Assembly (NCBI GenBank): GCA_023614405.1
Contig: CM042694.1
Location: forward strand, 113,334,685-113,398,684
DNA: 64,000 nucleotides
Origin: Avena insularis
Taxonomy: Eukaryota > Streptophyta > Magnoliopsida > Poales > Poaceae
Direction: 5' to 3'
Numbering within the stretch: position 1 is the first letter of the stretch; each line of letters starts with the position of its first letter. A program made the position numbers and the translations under genes. Positions 1 through 11,699 of the stretch are shown piece after piece. The notes under the pieces were generated by a model. The model did not search any database. It was not told the origin of the DNA and saw only the letters and a list, made by a program, of their open reading frames with translations.

Positions 1-3000
1 ATGAAAATGGCCATAAAGCGCAAAACATGTGAGCTTTTGGTCATAACTCTCAAACATGTATCAGGTCTTACGGTTGTTGTAAATCGCCCTCAAACCCCAA
101 AACTGTGGGCAATAGCTCGTAAAAATAGCCATAAAGCGTGAAAACGACGAATTTTAGATCATAAATTTCGAACATGTATCAGTTATTATGGTCGTTGTAA
201 ATCGCCATCGAACATGTATTGGGTCCTACGGTCATTGTAAATCGCCCAAGAAGCCCAAAACTATGGGCAATAGCTCATAAAAATGGCCATAAAGAGCGAA
301 AACGATGAATTTTTTATCATAACTCTCGAACATGTATCGAGTCTTACGGTCGTTTTAAATCTCCATAGAACCGAAAATTATGGGTAATAATAGGTCATGA
401 ACATGGCCATAAAGCACGAAAACGACGAGTTTTTGGTCATAACTCTCAAATATGTATCAGGTCTTACGGTCGTTGTAAATCACCCTCGAACACCAAAACT
501 GTGGGCAATAGCTCATGAAAATGACCATAAAGCACAAAAACGATGAGTTTTTGGTCATCAATCTCAAACATGTACTGGGTCTTACAGTCGTTCTAAATCA
601 CACAAGAAGCCTAAAACTAAGGGAAATAACTCATAAAAACGGCCATAAAGCGCGAAAACGATGAGTTTTTGGTCATAACTCTCAAACATGTAGTAGGTCT
701 TACGGTCATTGTAAATTGCCCTCGAACCCCAAAACTCTAGGCAATAACTCATGAAAACATCCATAAAGCACGAAAACAACAAGTGTTTGTTCATAACTCT
801 CAAACATGTATCGGGTCTTATGGTCGTTGTAAATCGCCCTCGAACCCCAAAACTATGGACAATAGCTCATGACAATGGCCATAAAATGCAAAAACGACAA
901 GGTTTTGGTCATAAATATCAAACATCTATTGGGTCTTATGGTCGTTATAAATCGCCCAAGAATCCCAAAACTATGGGTAATAGCTCATGAAAACGGCCAC
1001 AAAGCGCGAAAGCGATGAGTTTTTGGTCATAAACTCTTAAACATGTAGTAGGTCTTAGAGTCATTGTAAATTGCCCTCGAACCCCAAAACTCTAGGCAAT
1101 AGCTCATGAAAACATCCATAAAACATGAAAACGACGAGTGCTTGGTCATAACTCTCAAACATGTATCGGGTCTTACTGTCGTTTCAAATCGCCCACGAAC
1201 CCCAAAATTGTGGGCAATAGCTCATGAAAACGTCCATAATGAGCAAAAAAGACGAGTTTTTGGTCATGACTCTCAAGCATTCTATCGGGTTTTATGCTCA
1301 TTTTAAATCGCTCTATAACCCCAAAACTATGGTCAATAGCTCATGAAAATGGCCGTAAAGCGCCAAAACAGCGAGTTTTTGGTCATAAATCTCAAACATG
1401 TATTGGGTCTTACGGTCGTTGTAAATTGCCCAAGAAGCCTAAAACTATGGGAAATAGCTCATAAAAATGGCCATAAAGAGCGAAAACGATGAATTTTTTG
1501 TCATAACTCTCGAACATGTATTGAGTCTTACGGTCGTTTTAAATCTCCATAGAACCGAAAATTATGGGTAATAATAGCTCATGAACATGGCCATCAAGCA
1601 CGAAAACGATGAGTTTTTGGTCATAACTCTCAAGCATTGTATCGGGTTTTACGCTTGTTTTAAATCACCCTAGAAGCCCAAAACTATTGTCAAGAGCTCA
1701 TCAAAACGGCCATAAAGCGAAAAAACTGTGAGTTTTTGATCATAACTCTCAAGCATTATATCAGGTCATACGCTCGTTGTAAATTTCCCAAGAAGGCCAT
1801 AAGTATGGGCAATAACTCATGAAAATGGCCATAAAGCGCAAAAAGGGAGAGCTATTGGTCATAAATCTCAAACATGTATCGGGTCTTATGGTCGTTGTAA
1901 ATCGCCCACAAACCCATAAAACTATGGGCAATAGCTCATGAAAACGTCCATAAAGAGCAAAAACGACGAGTTTTTGGTCATGACTCTCAAGCATTGTATT
2001 GGGGTTTACGCTCGTTTTAAATCGCCCTAGAACCCCAAAACTATGGTCAATAGCTCATGAAAATGGCCATAAAGCGCAAAACCTATGAGTTTTTGGTCAT
2101 AAATCTTAAACATGTATAGGGTCTTATGGTCATTGCAAATCGCCCTCGAACCCCAAAACTATGGAAAATAGCTCAAGAAAATGGCCATAAAGGACGAAAA
2201 CAATCATTTCTTGGTGATGACTCTCAAGCATTGCATCGGGGTTTACGCTTGTTTTAAGTCACCCTAGAACCCCAAAACTATGGTCAATAGCTCATGAAAA
2301 TGGCCATAAAGCGCAAAACATGTGAGTTTTTGGTCATAAATCTCAAACATGTATTGGGTCTTACGGTCATTGTAAATCGCCCAAGTATCCCAAAACTATG
2401 GGTAATAGCTCATAAAAATGGCCTTAAAGCACGAACATGATGAATTTTTTGTCATAACTCTCAAACATGTATCTAGTCCTGCGGTCATTTTAAATCTCCC
2501 TAGAACCAAAAACTATGGGCAATAGCACACGAACATGGCCATAAAGCACGAAAACGATGAGTTTTTGGTCATAACTCGCAAACATGTATTAGCTCTTATG
2601 GTCATTGTAAATAGACCTTGAACCCGAAAACTGTGGGCAATAGCTCATGAAAATGGCCATAAAGCGCAAAAAACGGTGAGTTTTGGTCATAAATCTCAAG
2701 CATTGTATCGGGTCTTATGCTCGTTGTAAATCGCCCTAGAACCCCAAAACTATGGTCATTAGCTCATGAAAATGGCCATAAAGCGCAAAAAGGGCGAGTT
2801 TTTGGTCATAAATCTCAAAAATTGTATCGGGTCTTACGCTCGTTGTTAATCGCCCAAGAAGCCCATAACTATGGGCAATAGCTCCTGGAAATGGCCATAA
2901 AGCGCAAAAAGGGAGAGTTTTTGGTCATAAATCTCAAACATGTATCGGGTCTTATGGTCTAGTAAATCGCCCTCAAACCCATAAAACCGTGGGCAATAGC

Positions 3001-3461
3001 TCATGAAAACGTCCATAAAGAGCAAAAACGACGAGTTTTTGGTCATGACTCTCAAGCATTTTATTGGGGTTTACGCTCGTTTTAAATCTCCCTAGAACCC
3101 CAAAACTACGGTCAATAGCTCATGAAAATGGCCATCAAGCGCAAAACATGTGAGTTTTTGGTCATAAATCTCAAACATGTATTGGGTATTATGGTCATTA
3201 TAAATCGCCCACGAAGCCCAAAACTATAGGCAATAGTTCATAAAAATGGCCATAAAGCGCAAAAACGACGAGTTTTTGGTCATAAATCTCGAACATGTAT
3301 CAGTTCTTATGGTCCTTGTAAATGGCCATCGAACCCCAAAACTGTGGGCAATAGCTCCAGAAAACGTCCATAAAGAGCGAAAACAACGATTTTTTTGTCA
3401 TGACTCTCAAAGATTGTATCGGGTCTTACGCTCATTTTTAATCGTCCTAGAACCCCATAAC
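1..3461. repeat. 118-bp satellite array, block 1
   Basis: Head-to-tail monomers of about 118 bp; the first unit runs from base 1 and the next matching start is at base 119. Conserved parts are GGCCATAAAGCG, TTTTTGGTCATAA, CTCAAACATGTAT, the GTAAATCGCCC segment and CCCCAAAACTATGGGCAATAG. Neighbouring units differ by roughly 10-25%, while the same variants recur at distance. The first two units match the variants starting at 36862 and 43121. There is no gene: the many 60-110-codon open frames are by-products of an AT-rich monomer whose length is not a multiple of three. The block ends in the ATAAC target duplication (3457-3461) of the Copia element. Confidence 0.97.
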
Positions 3462-5137
3462 TGAAGGGAATATGCCCGAGAGGCAATAATAATATGGTTA
3501 TTACCTTATTCCATGTTCATGATAAATGTTTATTTTGCATGCTATAATTGTATTAATTGGAAACGTTAATACATGTGTGTTTAATAAACAAAATACAAAG
3601 TTCCTAGTAATGTCTCTCATATAAACTAGCTCGTTGATTAACAAGATGATCAAGGTTTCCTGATCATGGACATTGGATGTTGTTAATAATGAGGTCACAA
3701 CATTGGTGGAATGATGTGATGAACATTCATCCGAAGTATAACATTACGATCAAAGTCATTATGTTTATATTGCTATAACATCATACGAAGTAATCTTAGT
3801 CCTTAGACCATGAGATCATGTTAATTGCTAATACCGGAAGAGTATCTTGATAACATCAAACGTCACACCATAACAGGGTGACTATAAAGGTGGGTTCAGT
3901 GCTACGAAGGTGTTATGTTGAGGCTCATGGATCAAGAGTGGGATTTGTCCATCCCGATGATGGATAGATATAATCTGGGCCCTCTCGGTGATATCACATT
4001 GAAATAGCTTGCAAGCAAGTGATGTGATCACTAGAATGTAATATCACGGGAACGACAAAAGAGTGCATATCGGTAACGAGATCAAACTAGGTATTTGGAT
4101 GCCAATGATCGAATCTCGGACATGTAATATATCGCGAGACAAAGGGATTTAGTTACAACGTTAAAGGTTCACATGATCACAAGAGTCATCGTTGAATATG
4201 TGGGAGTCAGTACGGATCTCGTGTCCCGCCATCGATTATTGATCGGAGAGGGGTCTCGATCATGTCTGCATTATTCGCGAACCGTAGGGTGACACACTTA
4301 AGGGATACCGACACCATTTGGAGCAAATATGTTTCAGATAAATATTTAAGAAAGTGCTGGAATTATTTCAATAGACACCAAAACTATTTCGGGTGAAATT
4401 GCTGAAATTGGTTTTGCAGGTAATATTGAAATGTTGCAGGGGGTTTTATGTGAATGTTTGTTAATTAAAGTAATTAACAAAATTCTGAATAAAAATAATA
4501 AAAGAGTTTTATTAAATGAGAGAGCATTAAATTTGGAGAAATTTAATGCATTTAAAGTGGAGACTTTAAAAGAGAATGTGAAGGGGCATTTTAATGTGGA
4601 GGGGGTTACCACCACGTGAATGGGGGAGGTGAAGGGACACCCTGCCCTCCTCCTATAAAAGGCCCCCCTCTCACTCCTTCTTCCTCACACCTCCTCGTGA
4701 AGGATCTCTCTCCCCCTCTAGTATTTTCCCCCATGGTCTCGTATTAGCGAGATACATGTTCCCAGTGGCTTTATCTGGAAAGGAGTTGCTCACGCTGCTT
4801 TCTTTGAGCGAGGACGAGGTTTTCGGGGTACCGGACTTGTGTGCAATCACGGATGCACCGCTACTTTGCGGTGCTGGACTTGGTGGTGATGGACTTGCTG
4901 GAGCTGGATCTAAAGGACATGCTGGAGCCGGACCTGCTGGACTTCATCACGATCTTGAGATCGGCAAGTGTACGACTACATCATCCACGAGTTCCAACTT
5001 GTTAACAAAGCTTTGTTGTCTTCGAGGGTAAGTTCTCTATGGATGTATATTCACCCGTTGCTTGTATCTAGTAGATAGATCTTGGCGTATAGTTCCCATC
5101 GTAGGATTTTTTTGTTTTCTATGCTGCAAACCCAACA
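3462..5137 (+). repeat. Copia 5' LTR
   Basis: 1676 bp, starts TGAAGGG and ends CCCAACA, directly followed by the primer-binding site. It is nearly the same as 10026-11699: about ten differences in the first 340 bp. The exception is a block near 4785-4950 where the two LTRs differ strongly, with small indels. A TATA box lies at 4654-4661. The open frame at 4756-5031 falls in the variable block and is not conserved as a protein. Confidence 0.94.
4654..4661 (+). promoter_or_regulatory. Copia 5' LTR TATA box
   Basis: TATAAAAG, preceded by a C/T-rich stretch and followed by CCCCCCTCTCACTCC. The same box is in the 3' LTR at 11219-11226. Its place about 480 bp before the LTR end fits the U3/R border of an LTR promoter. 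Whether it is active cannot be told from sequence. Confidence 0.7.
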
Positions 5138-5138
5138 G

Positions 5139-5152
5139 TGGTATCAGAGCCA
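5139..5152 (+). other. Copia primer-binding site (initiator Met-tRNA)
   Basis: TGGTATCAGAGCCA starts two bases after the 5' LTR. This is the standard Copia primer-binding site complementary to the 3' end of initiator methionine tRNA, from which minus-strand DNA synthesis starts. Confidence 0.9.
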
Positions 5153-7429
5153 GGTTTATGCGTAGGTGCTTTGCACGGGTAGAACACATAAGAGTATGTG
5201 GTAGATGATCATGTTATTGCTTCTTATATGTACTTTGGATATTGGTGGCATAGTGGGATGAAGCGACCCGGACCAACCTTACATGTCATCGCACATGAGA
5301 CCGGTTCCACGACTGACATACAACTAGTTTTGCATAAGTGGCTGGCGGGTGTCTGTCTCTCCTACTATAGTCAATATCTGATTTACAACGAGTTGCTAAT
5401 AACTTGGTTATCCTCGTTGTGTTTCATGTTCGTAGGTAAGACCGGTTCTATCACCGAAGGCCCTAATCCACGTAAAACTTGCAATTGATAAATTAGAGGC
5501 GTCTAGTTTAGATCGTTGCTGGGCTAGTGTCATGATATGGTAATGTTGTAAGTTGATACTCTTACAACACACCTAACGTGTAAGTTCCATAGACTGTGGC
5601 CTTACACACAAAGGAATGATAGAGATCATACCACGATGCATATGATGGTCATCAAATGCATGGACCATATCATCCCACTTTACACATTAGATGTTTGCAT
5701 CTTACATTGCTAGTTTGGCGTTTTAGTAGCATTATAAGATGATCCCTCATTTAAATATCAAGATAAATTGTGTTCTTCCTTAAGTATGCACCATTCGATG
5801 GATCGTGTTTCGAGACATCACGTGATGATCGGGTGTACTCGAATCTACGCTTTCATACAAACGGATGTAAGACAGTTTTACACATGCGAGTACTAAGGTT
5901 CTTACTTGGTGAGCCTAGCATGTACAGACATGGCCTCGGAACACGGACCGAAAGGTTAAGCATGAGTCATATAGTTGATATGATGCCCATATTGATGATC
6001 GCCTTTGAAGCTACACCGACTCACGTGATGATCGTACTTGGTGTAGTCGATTTTGTTAATGTAATCACCAAAAAGGTACGAGGGATGTCGTTTTTGAGTG
6101 GGAGTTCATTTCTAATTTGGATTAGTCGAACTCAATTTTTCATAAACTAAATCAAAGTGAATTTGCATAATTTGTTGTAGTCATTGGCATCTGTTTACTA
6201 CCTTACGCTTAGTTTTAATTGAGATAATAGAACTATAGAATTTTGGATATTTACTTTACGAACTGGTATCGTATTGTTTTGAATGTCAATTTAAAGTTTA
6301 TAAGTCCAATTGCAAACTTTTAGCAAACTCTATTTATTCCATGAAGTTTAATAAGTATTATTAAATCAAGAGTAAGAATTCCAATGTTAGTATCTAAAGT
6401 ATCATGTTTGCCTCTATGATTATTGATATTCAAAAGTTGTTTTAATATCAAGATTATGTAGGAGCTGAAAATTGTTTCAGAAACCATCATGTGTGAAAGA
6501 TATTGTGATATCTAAAATAATGTTTTTTCGTTGCATTATGATAGAGTATAATTTATAAAAATACATGTTCTCATATTATGAGAAGTTGTGAAGGTTGGAG
6601 ACGCTAGGCTTCCTAATCTACCAAAAAGGTTTTGGGAACTGATATTATACTCGCGATTCTTCCTTATAGGCTATAGTAGCTTGATCATGAAAGTTGTCAT
6701 GATAAGGATGGATAGAATATGTATGTAAAATGTTTACTACACTAAAAGATTACTAAATAATGGATTTTTGAAATAATACCAAACATTTGATGATGGTGAT
6801 CCACTTCAAAGTGCAAGTCCAAAGGTATTAGTATTTGACTATATATGCTTTTTACTATGTGTTATGTGAATGACACCACTATTGATGTTGATAGATTCTT
6901 TTAAAAGGAAAAGGAATTGCTGAAAGAGAATCTATAAAATATTTGGCAGAAAAGAAAAAGTTGGAAATGTCCAGCTTAGGTATATAGAAGATATACATGT
7001 TATGGTTGCATTTCTTGCTTGTTAAACAATGTGGTTCTTAGGTATTGGATACCGCTATTGGATACTGAATTGGTTGGTATGAAGTGTCATACAGGACAAC
7101 GCAATTCATGAACTGCAATGGCCTAAGTAACTGGCAAGAGAATAAGTGATGATGTTCATCAAAAACAAATAAAGTGTTATTGTGTTTTTCGTTGTCGTCA
7201 AACCTAGCCTTCAAGATTTGTTTTAATAATTCTTATTTTGTTCCGGTATTATGAGAACAATGGTTGTTCAAATAATTACCGTATTCCATAAAGGATGGAT
7301 GAACTTTTACAAGTCTAGTGGGAGAAATCACATCCATAAACACTATTGCTAAAATGTCGCAAGACAAATGATTGAAAGATCACTTATGAAGTGACATCGC
7401 TGTTTAAATTATATTGGAAAGAAAACATG
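5153..7429 (+). other. Copia leader and degraded gag/protease region
   Basis: Between the primer-binding site and the first readable integrase sequence. By position it should hold the untranslated leader, gag and the aspartic protease, but I could not read a convincing gag, zinc knuckle or protease motif in any frame. The longest open frame (5770-6150, 126 codons) lies in the leader and resembles no domain I know. AT-rich, with many stops and probable indels. Confidence 0.6.
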
Positions 7430-8225
7430 AAGAAAGTCCATGTTGATGGATTTTTGGAGTCTTTGATTTTGATCAATTGATGCTTGTGAAACTTTCCTCG
7501 AGATAATTGAAACTCCATCCATAGGACAAAGAGGAACAGATGACTAACTTATTGGATATTATACATATTGATGTATATAGTCCATTATATGTAGCCATAT
7601 GCGATGGATCTTTTTGCTTCATATACTTTCTTCAGAAATTTAAGTGAATATATCTATATAATTACCTAATAAGGAAGAAGTATGAAACATTTGAAAATTG
7701 TTCAAAGACTTTCAAGATGAAGTGAAAAATCATTATAACAAGAAAATAAAAGAGTTTATGATTTGATCATAAAGGAAGGTATTTGAGTTACTGTTTAGCA
7801 AAACACTTAAGATTAGAGGAATTGTTCCATGATTTGTATTTCCCAGTAAACCATAGGAGTATGGCATATTCGAGAGATGAAACAAACCATGTTTGACATG
7901 GTAAGATCAAATGCGTTAGTTATAAAACTTCCATTATGTTTTAAGGATTGAAGCTTTAGAGACTACCACTTTTACACTGAATAGAGCACCATCGTGATCC
8001 GTTGAAATGACACCATATAAGTTATGGTTTGGGATAAAGCCCGAATTGTCTTTTCTTAAATTTTGGTATGCTATGCATAAGTAAAATGTTTACAACCAAA
8101 GTCAGATAAGCACGTCTTTGTAGGTTATCCCAAAGAATTTGTTGGGAATTTATCCATAACACTGAGGACAAAAGAGTTTGTTACTTGGAACGTCAAGTTT
8201 CTTGAGAAGGAGTTTTTCATGAAAA
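7430..8225 (+). pseudogene. Copia integrase relic
   Basis: Frameshifted remains of a Copia integrase. Fragments in order: a pre-integrase piece reading VDGFLESL (about 7442); the start of the catalytic core LLDIIHIDVYSPL near 7549; a KKYETFENCSKTF-like piece near 7677; a segment REMKQTMFDMVRSNA near 7871, corresponding to the usual 'ERRNRTLLDMVRSMM' stretch that carries the catalytic glutamate; then NRAPS, TPYKLWFGIKPE and VFVGYP from about 7980 to 8140, and FLEKEFF near 8200. Stops and shifts fall between nearly all fragments, so no enzyme can be made. Integrase ahead of reverse transcriptase marks the element as Copia. Confidence 0.85.
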
Positions 8226-8580
8226 GTTAAGTGGGAGGACAATAGAACTTTGATAAGGTTGTTGAACCTTAGCTATATATGCTAAGTAGCGCAGCGCCGG
8301 AAAGTGTCCCGGTGGCAGCCACAATGCTCATGGCTCCCGTGATTACAAAGGTTGTGATCTCGGAGATTAGTGTTCCTATTGAACCGTGTGGGTCGGTGAG
8401 AATCAAATAGTGTGATTTGATAAGCAAGTCGTTATTGTTTTGCCAATGATGAACCGACTGCATGCAAAGAAGTGATGATGGGCCCGGACTCCATAAAATG
8501 ACTAGAAGCCATAGAATCCGTGATAGTATCCATACACGAGAAATCAAGTTTTTTAACTTGGAAGACCCTTCGGAAAGGCG

Positions 8581-9235
8581 TGAAGCCTATCGGTCGTGTT
8601 TGGATCTATAAAGAAATAGACATGGATGTTTAACATCTATGAAATAGTCGACAGGTCGGAAAGAAGTTTACGGCAATGTTCAAGGAGGTGACTATGACAA
8701 GGTTTGATCTTTCATAGCGATATTTAGTCTTGACGGATTAATATAGCAACCACTACATATAATTTGATGTATGGTAGTTGAACAAACAAAACAATGTTCT
8801 TCTAATAGAATGGTTACCTAGGACATGTACAAGACACGGTCTGAAGGGTTTTGTTAATTCAAAGGATGCTAAAAGGGCATGCGAACTTCAATAGTTAAAG
8901 TAAGCATAGCGGAGTTGGAATCTTCACCATGATGAAAAATGTTAAAGGAGTTTAATTTCATAGGAGATGATGAAGATGCTTGCATTTGCAAGAAATTAAG
9001 TGGGAGCGCCGAGACAAATTTCCAATACATTATGCAGAGTACATATATTTGATTGGAAATGATGTATATTTTATTGACACAAGTTAAGAATTTCATTAAA
9101 ATAAGATTTCGATGAAAGACTTGGGCAAACCTAGAATATTTGGCATCAATATCTATATGGATAGATTGAGGCGCTAATATGGTTGTGCTAGACATACATA
9201 TATGAGATATTGAAAGGGTTCAATATGGAAACAAC
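8581..9235 (+). pseudogene. Copia reverse transcriptase relic
   Basis: Broken reverse transcriptase. The start reads IGRVWIYKEIDMD (about 8590), the usual 'KWVYKxKxDxxG' entry. Near 8780 a KTMFF..NGYL stretch with two stops corresponds to the VKTAFLNG motif. LIGNDVYFID (about 9050) follows where the YVDD box should be, but YVDD itself is no longer legible. MKDLGKPRIFGINIYMDRLRR (9113-9175) matches the conserved MKDLGEA..ILGI..YRDR segment. Several frames are needed. Inactive. Confidence 0.85.
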
Positions 9236-9489
9236 AAGAAAGGTTCTTGCTGCATGGAAAGGATTGTATCAAAATTCAAGTGTTTCAACACTTGGTGAGT
9301 AAAATCACATGAAGATTTTGATCGATTATACCATGATATGTATATATCCTGAATGTCATATGCTCTAAATGTTATGAGCACATACCAGAATGATTCATAA
9401 GATGATCATTGGACGATAGTAAAGATATTCTTATGAGCTTTGGAAGAACTAAGAATATATCATGTATAAGTGACAAATAGTTAAAGGTA

Positions 9490-9900
9490 GTTCATTGTAA
9501 AGTGTTACATTGATACTAGTTTTCTCACAAGATATAGATTTAAATTTATCTCAATTTAGACTATGGGTGGAACAATGTAATGGAAAGTATGTTCCATGAT
9601 GGATTTGGATAAGTTCCAAAGTTGAAACGTTGTGACAGATACTACAACAAAAGGCTAAGTATATAACTGCTATAGTGGCAGCAAAGGAGGGCATTTGTGT
9701 TAAGTAGTTTGTTATCAAACTAGGTGTGGTTCAAAGTGGGCTAATACTATCAAGATATATTGTCTGACAATAATATCAACATATTTTAACCCGAACAAAC
9801 TAAAGGTCTCACCAAAGGACCAAAATTTATACAATGCCATCTCATTTGAGAATGAGTGATGCGTAGAGACGCAAAGACATGCAAATACACACCAACCTGA
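9490..9900 (+). pseudogene. Copia RNase H relic
   Basis: Fragments of the C-terminal Copia RNase H: KAKYITAIVAAKEGICVK near 9650 corresponds to the 'EAEYIAASEAAKEAVWIRKF' helix with its catalytic Glu replaced or shifted. It is followed by LGVV and, near 9800, the SHQRTK-like remnant of the 'RSHQKSKHI' segment. Stops interrupt each piece. It lies directly upstream of the purine tract and 3' LTR, as expected. Confidence 0.75.
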
Positions 9901-10014
9901 AACTGTCAGATACGGAGATTATGTTAACCACTAGCAATTGCGTATATGCAACACCAGAAATCCATAGGTGTTCAATACGCAAAGTTTTTCAAACTAGATT
10001 ATTGACTCTAGTGC

Positions 10015-10024
10015 AAGTGGGAGA
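10015..10024 (+). other. Copia polypurine tract
   Basis: AAGTGGGAGA, ending one base before the 3' LTR. The purine tract primes plus-strand synthesis. The surrounding GACTCTAGTGCAAGTGGGA is typical of Angela/BARE-type elements as I remember them. Confidence 0.8.
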
Positions 10025-10025
10025 C

Positions 10026-11699
10026 TGAAGGGAATATGCCCGAGAGGCAATAATAAAGTGGTTATTATCTTATTCCATGTTTATGATAAATGTTTATTTT
10101 GCATGCTATAATTGTATTAATTGGAAACGTTAATACATGTGTGTTTAATAAACAAAATACAAAGTTCCTAGTAATGCCTCTCATATAAACTAGCTCGTTG
10201 ATTAACAAGATGATCAAGGTTTCCTGATCATGGACATTGGATGTTGTTAATAACGAGGTCACAACATTGGTGGAATGATGTGATGAACATTCATCTGAAG
10301 TATAGCATTACGATCAAAGTCATTATGTTTATATTGCATTAACATCGTACGAAGTAATCTTAGTCCTTAGACCATGAGATCATGTTAATTGCTAAGACCG
10401 GAAGAGTATCTTGATAACATCAAACGTCACACCGTAACAGGGTGACTATAAAGGTAGGTTCAGTGCTACGAAGGTGTTATGTTGAGGCTCATGGATCAAG
10501 AGTGGGATTTGTCCATCCCGATGACGGATATATATACTCTGGGCCCTCTCGGTGATATCACATTGAAATAGCTTGCAAACAAGTGATGTGATCACTAGAA
10601 TGTAATATCACGGGAACGACAAAAGAGTGCATATCGGTAACGAGATCAAACTAGGTATTTGGATGCCAATGATCGAATCTCGGACATGTAATATATCGCG
10701 AGACAAAGGGATTTAGTTACGACGTTAAAGGTTCACACGATCACAAGAGTCATCGTTGAATATGTGGGAGTCAGTACGGATCTCTAGGTCCTGCTACTGA
10801 TTATTGATCGGAGAGGGGTCTCGATCATGTCTGCATTATTCGCAAACCGTAGGGTGACACACTTAAGGGATACCGACACCATTTGGAGCAAATATGTTTT
10901 AGATAAAGATTTAAGAAAGCGCTGGAATTATTTCAATAGACACCGAAACTACTTTGGGTGAAATTGCTGAAATTGGTTCTGCAGGTAATATTGAAATGTT
11001 GTAGGGGGTTTTATGTGAATGTTTGTTAATTAAATTCATTAACAAAATTCTGAATAAAAATAATAAAAGAGTTTTATTAATTGAGAGAGCATTAAATTTG
11101 GAGAAATTTAATGCATTTAAAGTGGAGACTTTAAAAGAGGATGTGAAGGGGCATTTTAATGTGGAGGGGGTTACCACTAGATGAATGGGGGAGGTGAAGG
11201 GACACCCTCCCCTCCTCCTATAAAAGGCCCCCTCTCACTCCTTCCTCACACCTCCTCGTGAAGGATCTCTCTCCCCCTCTAGTATTTTCCCCCATGGTCT
11301 CGGATTAGCGAGATACATGTTCCCGGTGGCTTTATCTGGAAAGGAGTTCTTGCTTACCGCTTTGCTGGAGCGAGGATGGAGGTTGTCGAGTCTGGGACAT
11401 GTGTGCAATCACGGATACACCACTGCTTGCTGCGGTTTGGACTTGAGTGGTGCTGGACTTGCTGGAGCTGGATCTGAAGGGCGTCTGGGCCGGACCTTTG
11501 GACTTCATCACGATCTTGAGATCGGCATGTGTACGACTACATCATCCACGAGTTCCAACTTGTTAACAAAACTTTGTTGTCTTTGAGGGGAAGTTCTCTA
11601 TGGATGTATATCCACCCGTTGCTTGTATCTAGTAGATAGATCTTGGCGTATAGTTCCCATCGTAGGAAGTATTTTGTTTTCTATGGTGCAAACCCAACA
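10026..11699 (+). repeat. Copia 3' LTR
   Basis: 1674 bp direct copy of 3462-5137, starting TGAAGGG and ending CCCAACA, followed by the ATAAC duplication at 11700-11704. TATA box TATAAAAG at 11219-11226. The block 11346-11505 is strongly diverged from its 5' LTR counterpart, although sequence on both sides is almost the same. Confidence 0.94.

Larger units (their letters stand above)
3462..11699 (+). mobile_element. Copia LTR retrotransposon, Angela/BARE-like, decayed
   Basis: Two direct LTRs of about 1.68 kb (3462-5137 and 10026-11699) begin TG and end CA. They flank a 4.9 kb interior with a primer-binding site at its left and a purine tract at its right end. The 5-bp target duplication ATAAC is present at 3457-3461 and 11700-11704, and removing the element rebuilds a normal monomer. 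Domain order integrase, then reverse transcriptase, then RNase H is diagnostic of Copia. The LTR start (TGAAGGGAATATGCCC) and the purine tract resemble the Angela/BARE/WIS group of Triticeae as I remember it. No long open frame survives, so the copy is non-autonomous. Confidence 0.93.

Noticed and set aside
246..1306. Families of 60-115-codon open frames with shared words such as ITLKHVSGL or CFMDVFMSYCLEFWGSRAIYND throughout the satellite blocks
   Set aside because: They are translations of the 118-bp monomer in various frames on both strands. 118 is not a multiple of three, so any frame drifts and stops after one to three monomers. There is no conservation beyond that of the DNA.
4756..5031. 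91-codon open frame in the Copia 5' LTR, with a similar one in the 3' LTR (11317-11586)
   Set aside because: It lies in the hypervariable LTR block; the two proteins differ by frameshift-like changes and resemble no family.
5770..6150. 126-codon open frame in the Copia leader
   Set aside because: No domain recognised; the sequence resembles the usual untranslated leader of this retrotransposon group.
8269..8547. 92-codon minus-strand open frame in the Copia interior
   Set aside because: It is antisense to the integrase-RT linker region and resembles nothing known.
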